Shown: in pieces, positions 9,017 through 18,052 of the stretch | Numbering within the stretch: position 1 is the stretch's first letter | How the letters are laid out: every line of letters starts with the position of its first letter | Origin: Peptoclostridium litorale DSM 5388 | GTDB lineage: Bacteria; Bacillota; Clostridia; Peptostreptococcales; Peptostreptococcaceae | Length of the DNA stretch: 64,000 nt | Direction: 5' to 3' | Assembly: GCF_900141635.1 (NCBI RefSeq) | Contig: NZ_FSRH01000013.1 | Coordinates: 1-64,000 of the forward strand | Made by a program: the position numbers and the translations under genes | Notes under the pieces: model-generated | Seen by the model: only the letters and a program-made list of their open reading frames with translations | Told to the model about the DNA's origin: nothing | Database searches by the model: none

Positions 9017-9032
9017 TTGATGCTGTTTATTT

Positions 9033-10391
9033 TTAGCTCGCTTGCTCAAATACGGTTCCCTTTGTGAACGGCTTTGAAATCGGAAGCCTTTTCATAAGCA
9101 CATAGTAAGCCAGTCCAGCTGGAATTGATCCCATGAAAAACGCCAATTTGACTTGAATGAACGCGCAGGCCGCTCCTATAAATACTGCCACAAGAGCTGC
9201 ATAGTTGGTGCCCTTAAATGCTCCGTCCGCATTATACAGCTCGTTCAGAGAGATCTTTTGCTTTCGAAGCAGGTAGTAATCCACTGTCAAAACCGCGAAA
9301 ACAGGACCGATAAATGCCGTATATGTCAGCACGAACAGGTCAAGCCCTGAAGCCGACTCAGGCCTTATAAGTTTCCATGGAAAAGTGCAAAATGCCAAGA
9401 GCCCTACTGTCACAGCAGATGTCCTATACTTGATTTTGAAAATATCAACCAGCGCATATACAGGCGGAATCACGTTGCTCAAAAGATTAGTTGTGATTTG
9501 GGCAAATATTATAAACCCAAGTGTCATAACAACAAGAATCTTATTGTCAACCGCCGTTGAGAATGCGACCACAGGGTTCATAATCCCCGTAGCAACTGAA
9601 ATCATAAGCCCTATCATGCCCATGAAAAGCGTAGGCGGAAGCATCGAAAGCAGATAGACAACGGCTCTTTTTTTGTTGCTGTATCCTTTTTTGAGCTCTC
9701 TAGCGTAGTCTCCGCAGTTTAGCATGACCGCAGTATTAACTCCGAAGAACGAAGTCACAGCACCCCAGAACGGAAGCCCCCACGAGCCTTCAATGTGGAT
9801 TAGTTTAGTGCTAATCACATCTCCATACTGAGTGAAAACCACATAGAACATGTACGTAAGCGCCAGTATTATGAATACCGCACCGATGTTTTCAAGCCAC
9901 TTGACACCTTTGAATCCAAGCAGCGACAATAGTATCTGGAATATCTGGAATCCTATGAAAAACAAAATCATGTTGTCATACCCAAACAGAGTTTTTGAAA
10001 CCTCGTTCAAAGCAGAGCCTCCAAGCCAGCTTTGAAACCCATACCATACCACCGCAGGCACGGCTCTTATGAGCGCCGGAAAAATCGTACCGTTCATTCC
10101 AAAAGCACTTCTAAGCTGCACCACATACGGCACCCCTGTTGTATAGCATAGTTTGTCATTTATCACAAGGCAGACTACCAAAAGGAGTGACCCCAGTGCA
10201 ATTGCAAGAGCCGACTGCATCAGATTAAGCCCGCCAGCCACCAGGCTGGCCCCCAGGCTGAAAGTCCCTATGGACACGCAGCCCCCCAGCCAGGCAAAAA
10301 GATATGATGTGCTGCTTAACATCCTTTTGTCGTCTGGAATTGGACATAGTGTATCGTCAACTTGATTGTTTACACCTTTTATATCCTCCAT
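9033..10391 (-). CDS. NCS1-family allantoin/nucleobase permease, copy 2
   Basis: 452 residues, about 12 membrane segments, paralogue of the permease at 5745-7157. It keeps G-C-V-S-I-G-T-F-S-L-G near residue 36 and V-V-W-Y-G-F-Q-S-W-L-G-G near 115. Transcribed directly after allantoinase copy 2 with only three bases between stop and start, so translation is probably coupled. Substrate residues are not exactly those of copy 1 (for example S-W-L-G-G-S-A here, S-W-V-G-A-G-A there), so the two may differ in affinity or in the ureide taken up. Ends at a strong palindromic terminator. Confidence 0.9.
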   Translation of the reverse strand: MEDIKGVNNQVDDTLCPIPDDKRMLSSTSYLFAWLGGCVSIGTFSLGASLVAGGLNLMQSALAIALGSLLLVVCLVINDKLCYTTGVPYVVQLRSAFGMNGTIFPALIRAVPAVVWYGFQSWLGGSALNEVSKTLFGYDNMILFFIGFQIFQILLSLLGFKGVKWLENIGAVFIILALTYMFYVVFTQYGDVISTKLIHIEGSWGLPFWGAVTSFFGVNTAVMLNCGDYARELKKGYSNKKRAVVYLLSMLPPTLFMGMIGLMISVATGIMNPVVAFSTAVDNKILVVMTLGFIIFAQITTNLLSNVIPPVYALVDIFKIKYRTSAVTVGLLAFCTFPWKLIRPESASGLDLFVLTYTAFIGPVFAVLTVDYYLLRKQKISLNELYNADGAFKGTNYAALVAVFIGAACAFIQVKLAFFMGSIPAGLAYYVLMKRLPISKPFTKGTVFEQAS

Positions 10392-10394
10392 TGA

Positions 10395-11768
10395 CTATTC
10401 AACCCCTTCCCTAACCGGATAAATGTATTCTCCATGACCGAACATATCCTTGTACATTCCATTTTCAGCAACCAGTTTTCCTCTTACAAACGTATGGGTT
10501 GGACATCCACGCCCCTTCACCCCTTCAAATGCAGAGACTTTATTCTTGGTCATAAGGCTTTCTTTTGTGATTTCCCACTCCCTGTCAGGGTCTACTATAA
10601 CAACATCAGCATCAAATCCTATTCCAAATGCTCCCTTTCTTCCATATAGTTTGAATAGCTTTGCCGGATTGTAGCACAGGGTCCTATTCAACAGAGTCGG
10701 GCTGTAGCCTCTTTTGTGGACAGCCATGTCAAACATCATCGGAAGTAGAAACTGAATGGCATTCAAGCCTCCCCAGGCAGTCCATATTGTGTTTATTTCA
10801 TTGCTCTTTTCTTTTTCATCTGCAGGCGAATGGTCTGAACCAATGCATGAAAGAGTTCCATCTAGCACATAGTCCCAAAGCTTTTCTGCCGATTCTTTAG
10901 TTCTTAATGGAGGGGTGCATTTTGCCGGAGCGCCTTTTTCTATAACCAGGTCTTCTGTAAATCCAAGATAGTGAGGACAGGTTTCAGCTGTAACATTAAG
11001 CCCTTCATGAATGGCATCTTTTACGATCTGCGCAACCGAAGGATGGCTTACATGACATATATGCACCCTGCCTCCCGTTTCACGCGATATGTCTATTATA
11101 TTTTTGGCTGCTATATATTCCGACAGCACTGAATGGGCGTTCAAAAAGTCCCTTACACTATTTTTCCCTTCAGCTTTAGCCCTTGCAACATTCTCCTGTA
11201 TTATTCCATATTCCTCGCAGTGGAATCCGGATATAACCTGTTGCGGCTTTAGTATTTTCAAAGCCTCCTGCACCTGACCCATATTCACAGATGTGAAAAC
11301 GCTTTCTCCCATCGGGCAAACAAACGCCTTGAAAGCGGCCACTCCCTTTTGCGCAAGCGGCTCCAAGTCTTTTAGATTGTCATTTACAAGCCCGCCCCAG
11401 AAGCTGTAATCCACTACAGCCTTTTTGCTTGCAAGCTCCTGCTTTCTCTCAAATGTGTCTGTGTCTGTCAAAGGTGGTTCGTTATTGAGCGGCATGTCGA
11501 TAAGTGTTGTAGTCCCCCCGACTGCGGCCGCTCTGGTCCCCGTCTCAAAATCCTCTCTCCATGTAAATCCCGGCTCATTAATGTGAGCGTGGCAATCTAT
11601 AATTCCCGGAAAAACATAATTCCCCCTGGCATCTACAGTTTCAGCCGCTTCAAGCATTCTCTCCGGATTAGTGATGACTTCGAATTTTCCATCCTTTATT
11701 CCTATATTGGCTTCATATATCCTGTCTTTTTCTACAAGTCTTCCATTTTTTATCAGCAAGTCCAGCAT
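10395..11768 (-). CDS. Allantoinase, copy 2
   Basis: Second allantoinase/dihydropyrimidinase-family enzyme. The ribosome site AAGGAGG touches an ATG at 11774 but stands seven bases from the ATG at 11768, so I take the latter (457 residues). All metal ligands are kept: H-A-H in D-C-H-A-H-I-N (near 58), Lys in A-A-F-K-A-F (near 150), H in F-H-C-E-E-Y, H in I-C-H-V-S-H, D in G-S-D-H-S-P. The substrate loop reads D-M-P-L-N-N-E as in classical allantoinases. It heads a two-gene operon with permease 2 and has the same conserved upstream block as copy 1. Gene duplication of the whole operon is the simplest origin. The two enzymes could differ in stereochemistry ((S)- versus (R)-allantoin) or substrate; sequence does not decide this. 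Confidence 0.88.
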   Translation of the reverse strand: MLDLLIKNGRLVEKDRIYEANIGIKDGKFEVITNPERMLEAAETVDARGNYVFPGIIDCHAHINEPGFTWREDFETGTRAAAVGGTTTLIDMPLNNEPPLTDTDTFERKQELASKKAVVDYSFWGGLVNDNLKDLEPLAQKGVAAFKAFVCPMGESVFTSVNMGQVQEALKILKPQQVISGFHCEEYGIIQENVARAKAEGKNSVRDFLNAHSVLSEYIAAKNIIDISRETGGRVHICHVSHPSVAQIVKDAIHEGLNVTAETCPHYLGFTEDLVIEKGAPAKCTPPLRTKESAEKLWDYVLDGTLSCIGSDHSPADEKEKSNEINTIWTAWGGLNAIQFLLPMMFDMAVHKRGYSPTLLNRTLCYNPAKLFKLYGRKGAFGIGFDADVVIVDPDREWEITKESLMTKNKVSAFEGVKGRGCPTHTFVRGKLVAENGMYKDMFGHGEYIYPVREGVE

Positions 11769-11919
11769 TCTCATACCTCCTTAGTTTCAATGGGTTTCTC
11801 AGCGATTTAATATGTTTCACTACCCCACAGCCATAATACCTGTTTTAGATCATTTTTATTTCATTGACCATTTCCTCCTTCCTGTCTCTATAAGATTATA
11901 ATTTTAACGTTAATTTGAT

Positions 11920-12024
11920 AACAATCGTTGGTTTGATTGATTCTATTCTACAGTTATTCTCAAAATGTTTAATTAGACACTTTGACTAATTTTTATTAAA
12001 TTTTTATTCATATTGAACAGTTTA
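11920..12024 (-). promoter_or_regulatory. Promoter and conserved upstream block of allantoinase copy 2
   Basis: Counterpart of 8645-8760. The 27-base identical block is at 11981-12007, the minus-strand -10 is TAGAAT (11950-11945), and the downstream palindrome is degenerate here (AACAATCGTTGGTT, 11920-11933). An eight-base deletion relative to copy 1 lies between the -10 and the palindrome. The leader from here to the start codon (11775-11919) shows nothing else; 12025-12142 shows nothing I can name. Confidence 0.62.
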
Positions 12025-12142
12025 CGCAATATACGATATGCATTTTTTGATATTTTATGCATTATGTCAGTCTACTTCATTGCCTTGAATTTAACATCTT
12101 TCTTCAGAATCCCTGTGTATTTTACATTCAAAAATACAATAA

Positions 12143-12172
12143 AAATACGGGCCTTAAATCGGGCCCGTATTT
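12143..12172 (-). terminator. Terminator of the MarR gene
   Basis: 11-bp stem AAATACGGGCC (12143-12153) with GGCCCGTATTT (12162-12172), followed on the minus strand by a T-run. It starts two bases after the MarR stop codon. Confidence 0.88.
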
Positions 12173-12174
12173 GC

Positions 12175-12612
12175 TTATTCTGTTTCTGTGAAATTGTCAT
12201 TGAGGCGCTTTAATAGCCCGAGAAATATCTCCTTCTCATCATCTGAAAAACCCCTGTATGCCACATCATAGACATCACCTGAAATCTGGTCATATTTTGA
12301 TTCTATCTGCCTTCCCTTAGCAGTGAGCTTAATATATGTCACTCTCTTGTCATTTTGGGACTTTTCCTTTTCTACATAGCCCAGCTTCAATAGCTTTTCT
12401 ACAAGAGGAGTTACGGTTGACTTGTCCTTTCCTATCCTCTTTGCTATTTCCTTCATTGTAAGCCTTCCGCCATTTTCATAGAGAGCCGTAAGCACATTGC
12501 CGTGCGACGGTATCAGATCGTCAAGCCCTTTCTCTTTGAGTTTTTTTTCTATGAATTTCAACATTTTTTTTTTGGTTTTGCTTATAAAATAAACTATATA
12601 TTTATCATTCAC
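12175..12612 (-). CDS. MarR-family transcriptional regulator
   Basis: 145 residues with a MarR winged helix: L-T-M-K-E-I-A-K-R-I-G (near 51-61), the recognition helix D-K-S-T-V-T-P-L-V-E-K-L (near 63-74), and the wing with D-K-R-V-T-Y-I (near 88-94). Start is GTG at 12612; an ATG four bases downstream is out of frame. It is divergent from the oxidoreductase gene at 12783. A palindrome overlapping the oxidoreductase promoter suggests it represses that gene, probably in response to an electrophile, quinone or similar ligand. Ligand is unknown. Confidence 0.88.
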   Translation of the reverse strand: MNDKYIVYFISKTKKKMLKFIEKKLKEKGLDDLIPSHGNVLTALYENGGRLTMKEIAKRIGKDKSTVTPLVEKLLKLGYVEKEKSQNDKRVTYIKLTAKGRQIESKYDQISGDVYDVAYRGFSDDEKEIFLGLLKRLNDNFTETE

Positions 12613-12717
12613 GACATATGCCTCGTTTCTGTTTTTATAATATATTAGACAGTTTCAAATAATCTGCTTAAATTATAACCTTCATGTGGTTTGAATGTCA
12701 ATTCAGCCCAAAACAGT

Positions 12718-12764
12718 TTGACATAAAATCATTTTAAAGTTAGAATAGTTTTGTATCAAACTAT
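12718..12764 (+). promoter_or_regulatory. Sigma-A promoter with overlapping MarR-type operator
   Basis: TTGACA (12718-12723), 17-base spacer, TAGAAT (12741-12746): a near-consensus promoter. Overlapping the -10 end and the start region is an inverted repeat ATAGTTT (12745-12751) and AAACTAT (12758-12764) with a 6-base spacer, in the place a repressor would sit. The GGGAGG ribosome site follows at 12770-12775. Confidence 0.75.
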
Positions 12765-12782
12765 TTCAAGGGAGGAATTTAA

Positions 12783-13781
12783 ATGCAACAAAAATTCAAA
12801 TCAGTGGTTGTAAGTGAATTGGACAAAAATAAATTTACAATAGATATAGTCAAAAGGGACATGGGCTCGCTCCCTGAGGGCGACGTGCTTATAAAAGTCA
12901 AATATTCTTCGCTAAACTACAAGGACGCACTTTCTGCATCCGGAAACAGGGGAGTCACTAAAAGCTATCCCCACACGCCGGGAATAGATGCCGCTGGTGT
13001 CGTTGCAAAGAGCGGCTGCAGCAGGTTCACTCCGGGGGACAATGTCATAGTTACTGGATTCGATCTTGGAATGAACACTTCTGGAGGATTTTCAGAGTAT
13101 ATAAGAGTCCCTTCCGGATGGGTGCTTCCCCTTCCCCAAAACATGTCACTAAAGGATAGCATGATGTTTGGAACCGCGGGGCTTACTGCCGCGCTTTCCG
13201 TCTATAAGATCGTGAGTGCGGGAGTGACTCCAAAGTCCGGTGACATACTCGTTACCGGGGCTACAGGCGGAGTTGGAAGCTGCGCTGTGGCCATCCTTTC
13301 AAAACTCGGCTACCAAGTGACTGCCGCAACTGGTAAAATGGAAGAAAGTGATATGCTCATGGATTTGGGGGCTTCAAATGTCGTGGACAGGCGCAGCCTT
13401 GCAGACGATTCCGGAAGGCTTCTTCTTAAGGAAGCCTGGGCAGGTGTTGTTGACACCGTCGGCGGAGAGATGCTTTCAACAGCGCTCAAGTCGTCCAAAT
13501 ACGGCGCCGCTGTAACATGCTGCGGCAATGTAACCGGCCATGACTTCAACTCTTCGATATACCCTTTTATATTAAGGGGCGTGAACCTGTTTGGAATAGA
13601 TTCAGTCCAGTGCCCTATGTATTTGAGAACGCATATATGGGACATGCTTTCAAGCGAGTGGAGCTGCGGCATTTTAGAAAAATATACTCATGAGATATCT
13701 CTTGAAGAGCTAGAGTCCAAAATAGACATGATTCTAAATGGAAGGCTCAGCAAAAAGACAATAGTAAATCTTGAACTTTAA
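12783..13781 (+). CDS. YhdH/YhfP (AcuI)-family NADPH oxidoreductase
   Basis: 332 residues of the zinc-free medium-chain dehydrogenase/reductase family. The N-terminal part has the K-Y-S-S-L-N-Y-K-D-A-L signature near residue 42 and P-H-T-P-G-I-D-A-A-G near 65. The Rossmann fold has V-T-G-A-T-G-G-V-G-S near 157-166. Members reduce quinones, or acrylyl-CoA to propionyl-CoA (AcuI). Its regulation by a divergent MarR protein suggests a role in detoxifying reactive carbonyls or quinones; a CoA-ester substrate is equally possible. The radical SAM gene follows immediately. Confidence 0.85.
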   Translation: MQQKFKSVVVSELDKNKFTIDIVKRDMGSLPEGDVLIKVKYSSLNYKDALSASGNRGVTKSYPHTPGIDAAGVVAKSGCSRFTPGDNVIVTGFDLGMNTSGGFSEYIRVPSGWVLPLPQNMSLKDSMMFGTAGLTAALSVYKIVSAGVTPKSGDILVTGATGGVGSCAVAILSKLGYQVTAATGKMEESDMLMDLGASNVVDRRSLADDSGRLLLKEAWAGVVDTVGGEMLSTALKSSKYGAAVTCCGNVTGHDFNSSIYPFILRGVNLFGIDSVQCPMYLRTHIWDMLSSEWSCGILEKYTHEISLEELESKIDMILNGRLSKKTIVNLEL

Positions 13782-13794
13782 GGATGTGGATCAT

Positions 13795-14670
13795 ATGAAA
13801 TATGAAGGCGTAGTGTACAGGCCTCCAAGCGAGTTCGACAGCCTGATAGTGCAGGCCACGATAGGCTGCCCCCACAACAGGTGCATATTCTGCAACATGT
13901 ACAGCGACAGAAACTTCAGGATAAGGCCCGTTTCAGAGATAAAAGAGGACCTCGAAGAGGCCATGTCAGAATTCGGCGACTGCGTAAAAAAGATATTCTT
14001 TGCAGACGGAAACACAATACTCATGAAGACAGATGAGCTTTTGGACATACTCCGCTTTTGTAGGGATTCGTTCCCGAACCTAAAAAGCGTCACAATGTAC
14101 GGCTCCGCCCAGTATATACTGCTCAAATCCCAGGACGAACTTAATGCCCTGAAATCAGCCGGACTGTCAAGGATACACTCCGGAATGGAGTCTGGTGACG
14201 ACGAAGTGCTAAGGCTAATAGACAAGGGCTATACTGCCGAGCAGATGGCAAGGGCCGGCCGCATGGTAAAGTCGGCGGGAATTGAGCTGAGCGTGTATTT
14301 TCTGTGCGGGGTGGGCGGCAAAAAGCTCTCAAGGCAGCACGCTCTAAACAGCGCAAAAATAATAAACCTAATAAACCCGGATTTCATAAGGCTAAGGACC
14401 CTTATGCCTTTTGAGGGCACTCGCATATACGATATGTACAAGTCAGGTGAATTCGAGCTTTTAAGTCCACATGAGGCCCTTTTTGAAACAAGGCTTCTCG
14501 TGGAACATTTAAATGTTCAGGGCTCACAGTTTTTGAGCGACCACGTTTCAAACTACGAAAACATAAAGGGCGTACTGCCTGGCGACAGGGAGAAAATGCT
14601 CGATGATATAGACGAGGCGCTTGAGCTTGACCCGTCTGAGTTCAGAAGCCCCGAAAAGGGAGTCCTTTAA
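13795..14670 (+). CDS. Radical SAM protein of unknown substrate
   Basis: 291 residues from the ATG at 13795; a TTG at 13771 overlapping the preceding gene is an alternative. The cluster motif reads T-I-G-C-P-H-N-R-C-I-F-C, that is C-x4-C-x2-C instead of the usual C-x3-C-x2-C; a subgroup of Elp3/coproporphyrinogen-oxidase-like radical SAM proteins has this spacing. It has F-A-D-G-N near residue 70 and a G-M-E-S-G-D-D motif near 130 typical of that group. No second cluster or B12-binding domain is visible. Co-transcription with the AcuI-like gene is likely from the 13-base gap. Reaction unknown. Confidence 0.83.
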   Translation: MKYEGVVYRPPSEFDSLIVQATIGCPHNRCIFCNMYSDRNFRIRPVSEIKEDLEEAMSEFGDCVKKIFFADGNTILMKTDELLDILRFCRDSFPNLKSVTMYGSAQYILLKSQDELNALKSAGLSRIHSGMESGDDEVLRLIDKGYTAEQMARAGRMVKSAGIELSVYFLCGVGGKKLSRQHALNSAKIINLINPDFIRLRTLMPFEGTRIYDMYKSGEFELLSPHEALFETRLLVEHLNVQGSQFLSDHVSNYENIKGVLPGDREKMLDDIDEALELDPSEFRSPEKGVL

Positions 14671-14688
14671 CACAGGCATAATTATCGA

Positions 14689-14725
14689 AAAAGCCCGCAG
14701 ACAAAATAAATGTCTGCGGGCTTTT
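14689..14725. terminator. Bidirectional terminator
   Basis: 15-bp perfect stem (14689-14703 with 14711-14725), 7-base loop, A- and T-runs at the ends. It lies between the convergent radical SAM and double-cubane-cluster genes. Confidence 0.9.
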
Positions 14726-14728
14726 GTG

Positions 14729-15871
14729 TTACAGCATCTCTATGAACGCGCCTATCCTCGTGGAAAGCTGTCCTAAATCCGAATGGGAATAGTCCGTCTC
14801 TATGGACATGTAGGGAGTCCCTTTTCCTTTTGCAACGTTTTTTATCACTGCCGTTTCAACGTTGTACGTGTGGCACGACTGGAGTATAACGTCAATCACT
14901 CCATCTACTTTGTATTCGTCTATGTAGCTTTGTATCATCTCTTTCCTGTGTCTGTTAGGGCTCATGCATGCGCATCCCGAATTTATGTACCTTCTTGTAA
15001 GAGCATCTATTGGATCGCCCGACTCGTCCACAAGGTCGTCTACATCCTTTGCTGACGAGCAGTTTTCAAAGCACACCACAACTCCGCCGTTTTCCTCTAT
15101 TGTCTTTATCACCTTTTCTGTCGAGTCCCCAAGAGGAGAGCCTGTGACAAGTATCCGCTTTGCATCCTTTGGTATCCTGCTGCCGTTTTTTTCATAGTCT
15201 TCCCTTACCCTTGCCGCAAGCTCCCTTATTTTTTGGATTTCAACCTCCTTGTCGGCTATGTAAAGTGTTCCCTGAAGAACCCTTCTCATGTCAAACCCCG
15301 AAATTGGCGGCGGACAGAGCTTTCCAAGCTCGTAAAACTCCCTTTTCGCCTTTCTCTCCTCGTTTTTTATACTTATGGTCTTCCTTATGTTTTCTTCAGT
15401 TATCTCTACTCCCAGCCCTTCCTCTATTGCTTCCTTGAGCTTTACCATCTCACTTCTATAAAGCCTGTAAGCCTGCTCGCCTTCAGGCGTTTGAGGTATG
15501 TATACCACATGCATTGGCTTTACTTTTCCGAGTATTTCGTACATCTTCTTTTTGCCGTCACATGTAGTCTCGCCTATAAGCATGTCCGAAAAATAAAAAT
15601 ACGGGCACTTTTCGGTTATCCCAAACCCGTAGCTAGACTTTATAAGGGGGCATATGTTCCTTGGAAGATGCCTTTCAGCATCCGGTATTGTCTCCTCGTG
15701 CATGCCGCAAAGCCATGTCGAAACCGCCCCTGACGCGGCAATTATCTCCCAAGGCGCGAATCCGCAGTATACGCCTATGACCTTTTTGCCTTGGTCTTTT
15801 AGCTCCTTTATCTTTAAAAACCCGTCCCTTCTCGCATCGCTGAATTCCTGTATCCTCTCCATTATGCCCAT
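14729..15871 (-). CDS. yjiM: Double-cubane-cluster protein, YjiM / 2-hydroxyacyl-CoA dehydratase-like
   Basis: 380 residues, close end-to-end to E. coli YjiM as I recall it and to the catalytic subunits of 2-hydroxyacyl-CoA dehydratases (HgdB/BcrC type). Shared segments include [15 protein letters not shown] near residue 70, K-C-P-Y-F-Y-F-S-D near 88, [10 protein letters not shown] near 100, G-C-A-C-M-S-P-N near 310 and the C-terminal Q-L-S-T-R-I-G-A-F. Characterised double-cubane-cluster proteins carry a large Fe-S cluster and reduce small, hard-to-reduce molecules when energised by an ATP-dependent partner (YjiL/HgdC type). No partner is encoded next to it in this window. Its natural substrate is unknown. 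Start has GGGAG nine bases upstream. Confidence 0.87.
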   Translation of the reverse strand: MGIMERIQEFSDARRDGFLKIKELKDQGKKVIGVYCGFAPWEIIAASGAVSTWLCGMHEETIPDAERHLPRNICPLIKSSYGFGITEKCPYFYFSDMLIGETTCDGKKKMYEILGKVKPMHVVYIPQTPEGEQAYRLYRSEMVKLKEAIEEGLGVEITEENIRKTISIKNEERKAKREFYELGKLCPPPISGFDMRRVLQGTLYIADKEVEIQKIRELAARVREDYEKNGSRIPKDAKRILVTGSPLGDSTEKVIKTIEENGGVVVCFENCSSAKDVDDLVDESGDPIDALTRRYINSGCACMSPNRHRKEMIQSYIDEYKVDGVIDVILQSCHTYNVETAVIKNVAKGKGTPYMSIETDYSHSDLGQLSTRIGAFIEML

Positions 15872-16105
15872 CGGCTCATCTCCCTTTTTGCATACTCTGA
15901 ATGCTGATTGGTGCGGTTAATGCATTACACTAAAATTTTAGATGCATACGTCTCAATAGTCTAATCGAAAAAGGTGATTAATAAATGAGCCTTAATAGTA
16001 TTATTCAATATCTGCAAATCAAATGGTTTTTGGATGCTGTGAAATTTAGCCAAAAGGCATTTGCATGTACTCTTGGGATCCAAGCCAATCCCTCCGCACC
16101 TGTAT

Positions 16106-17455
16106 TTATGCGGTCTTTGTACTTTTGGCATCTCTTTGCACACTATCCGCAGGCATCATGGACCTTGAAAGCATCCAAGCTGATATACCAAGCGCAACTA
16201 TCTCGCTTACGAAAAGGCTTATCCATATCCCAAATTCCCCAAATGCCATTGGAAGCAGCGTTACAAAAATGGCCACAAGCGCAATCCCCCTCACACTGGA
16301 TATTAAAAGAGCTCTTTTCACCTGCCTTGTAGCCGTGAAATATCCCGATATTATTATGTTGAATCCGCATATCAAAAATGAAGCGCTGAATATCCTGAAA
16401 GCCCCTTTTGAAAGTTCGTATATATGGCTGTCTGACCTGCTTATGAAAAGCTCCACGATCTCCCCCGCAAACACTTGGGATATCAGCGCAAAAAGTATCG
16501 ACGCCGCCGCAACCGATTTGAAGCTTAGTCGGAGTATTCCCTTTACGCTCTCGCTGTCGCGCCTTCCGCAAAAAAAACTGACAAGGGGCTGCATGGCCTG
16601 GTTTATGCCTATCATGCTCATTACCACAAGTGAGTTTGCATACATCATGACTCCAAATGCGGCAACTCCGTCCTCCCCGATATGCCTTAGTATTGAAAAG
16701 TTGAAAAAATATACCATTATTCCCGTTGAAAATTCCGTCACGGCCTCCGGGAATCCAGTCGAGACCATGGCCAATATGTCACCCATGTCAAATACAGGCC
16801 TTGTCAGTTTCATATTTGAACGCCCCATAACAAAATGCGCCATAAAGCCAATGCACGATATGAGCTGTGAAATCCCGGTGGCCCACGCGGCTCCCCGTAC
16901 GCCCCATCCGAATTTCATTATGAAAACATAATCCAGCGCCAGATTCGTAATGGCCGCGACGCTTACAAACAGTATCGCATACCTCGGGAACCCGTCCGCC
17001 TTTACAAGAACCTCTAGATAGTAGGCCACCATGAAAAACGAGCAAAACGGAATTATTATTCCAAGGTAGTCTTTCACGTAGTCCATTGTCACACTGTCGG
17101 CTCCCAAAAATGTGGCTATGCCTTCAAGCCTTCCGACTGAAATCGCTGTTATCAAAAGTCCTGTCCCACAAAGAATCATGCTGCTCATGGTGAAAAGCCT
17201 GCTCGCCCTTTTAAAATCCCCCTTGCCCATGGACATAGACACCATTGTGGACGCCCCTATCGACATCAGCAGCGATATCCCAAACACTATATTTATAAAT
17301 GGCATTGAAATGTTTACAGCGGCAAGCGCCGTAGGTCCCACGCCTTTTCCCACAAACATCCCATCCACCATTGTATATATCGAAAACACCCACATGGCGC
17401 TCACCGAAGGCAGCAAGAATTTAAAAAACTTCCTTTTCATCCCTGTTTTTCCCAT
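16106..17455 (-). CDS. MATE-family multidrug/cation antiporter
   Basis: 449 residues with about 12 hydrophobic segments in two related halves, as in MATE exporters. Typical parts are the F-S-I-Y-T-M-V-D-G-M-F-V-G segment near residue 24-36, A-L-A-A-V-N-I-S-M-P near 44, and its counterpart in the second half. It should export organic cations or drugs in exchange for sodium or protons. The 234 bases between its end and the YjiM start hold no convincing gene. Substrate unknown. Confidence 0.9.
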   Translation of the reverse strand: MGKTGMKRKFFKFLLPSVSAMWVFSIYTMVDGMFVGKGVGPTALAAVNISMPFINIVFGISLLMSIGASTMVSMSMGKGDFKRASRLFTMSSMILCGTGLLITAISVGRLEGIATFLGADSVTMDYVKDYLGIIIPFCSFFMVAYYLEVLVKADGFPRYAILFVSVAAITNLALDYVFIMKFGWGVRGAAWATGISQLISCIGFMAHFVMGRSNMKLTRPVFDMGDILAMVSTGFPEAVTEFSTGIMVYFFNFSILRHIGEDGVAAFGVMMYANSLVVMSMIGINQAMQPLVSFFCGRRDSESVKGILRLSFKSVAAASILFALISQVFAGEIVELFISRSDSHIYELSKGAFRIFSASFLICGFNIIISGYFTATRQVKRALLISSVRGIALVAIFVTLLPMAFGEFGIWISLFVSEIVALGISAWMLSRSMMPADSVQRDAKSTKTA

Positions 17456-17582
17456 AATATCATCTCCATAACTACATTATACCGTTCTTATCAAGAATTT
17501 TTCCATTTTTAATACCTTTTTAATGTTAAGGTGGTAATATATTCTCATACAAATATAAATTTTGAAGGGAAGAGTATATTAA

Positions 17583-17975
17583 ATGCATGATTTTAGTCTT
17601 TTGGAAGGATTTTTAAGTTTCATAACAGCCGGAGTGGGTCTTACATTCATGGTGATGATGTATCTTGTGCAGGCGTTTGCATGGTACAAGCTTTCAGAAA
17701 AGGCCGGACTGTCATACAGGTGGATTGCATTCGTACCCGTGCTGCAGTTCATACTGTTTTTCGGAATAATAAAGAAAAATCCGCTTTGGATATTGATCGC
17801 TATAGTTCCATTTGTCAATGTGGTCGCATACATCTATTTCTATTACCTTTTCTACAGGGCCTTCGACACACCGGATCTGCTAATAGTGCTGTGCCTTGTA
17901 TTTCCTCCCCTGGGAGGGCTTTACATGCTGTACATGGCTTATTTCGACGATGTGAGATATGTCGGAAACAGATAG
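17583..17975 (+). CDS. Small multi-pass membrane protein
   Basis: 130 residues with four hydrophobic segments (about 10-30, 48-62, 66-90, 97-118). The A-G-L-S-Y-R-W-I-A-F-V-P-V-L-Q-F motif between helices 1 and 2 is seen in small membrane proteins of the DUF5684-like type, often of unknown function. It stands alone, followed by its own terminator, and divergent from the MATE gene. Function not known. Confidence 0.75.
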   Translation: MHDFSLLEGFLSFITAGVGLTFMVMMYLVQAFAWYKLSEKAGLSYRWIAFVPVLQFILFFGIIKKNPLWILIAIVPFVNVVAYIYFYYLFYRAFDTPDLLIVLCLVFPPLGGLYMLYMAYFDDVRYVGNR

Positions 17976-18007
17976 ATACAAACTGAATATAGCTTAATCC
18001 TAATATG

Positions 18008-18052
18008 AAAAATCCTGCGCTGCGGATTCAATAAGCAGTGCAGGATTTTTTT
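18008..18052 (+). terminator. Terminator of the small membrane protein gene
   Basis: AAAAATCCTGC (18008-18018) pairs with GCAGGATTTTT (18040-18050), followed by more T. The 280 bases after it, up to 18329, contain no gene I can support; the promoter for the next gene should lie at about 18250-18300. Confidence 0.85.

Noticed and set aside
8729-9049. 106-residue open frame on the minus strand
   Set aside because: It starts inside permease 2, runs through a perfect terminator palindrome, and ends in the conserved promoter block of allantoinase 1. Composition is protein-like but there is no ribosome site and no recognised similarity.
15985-16332. Plus-strand 115-residue frame with a fair ribosome site
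   Set aside because: More than half lies antisense to the MATE gene, which is clearly real; the protein has no recognisable features.
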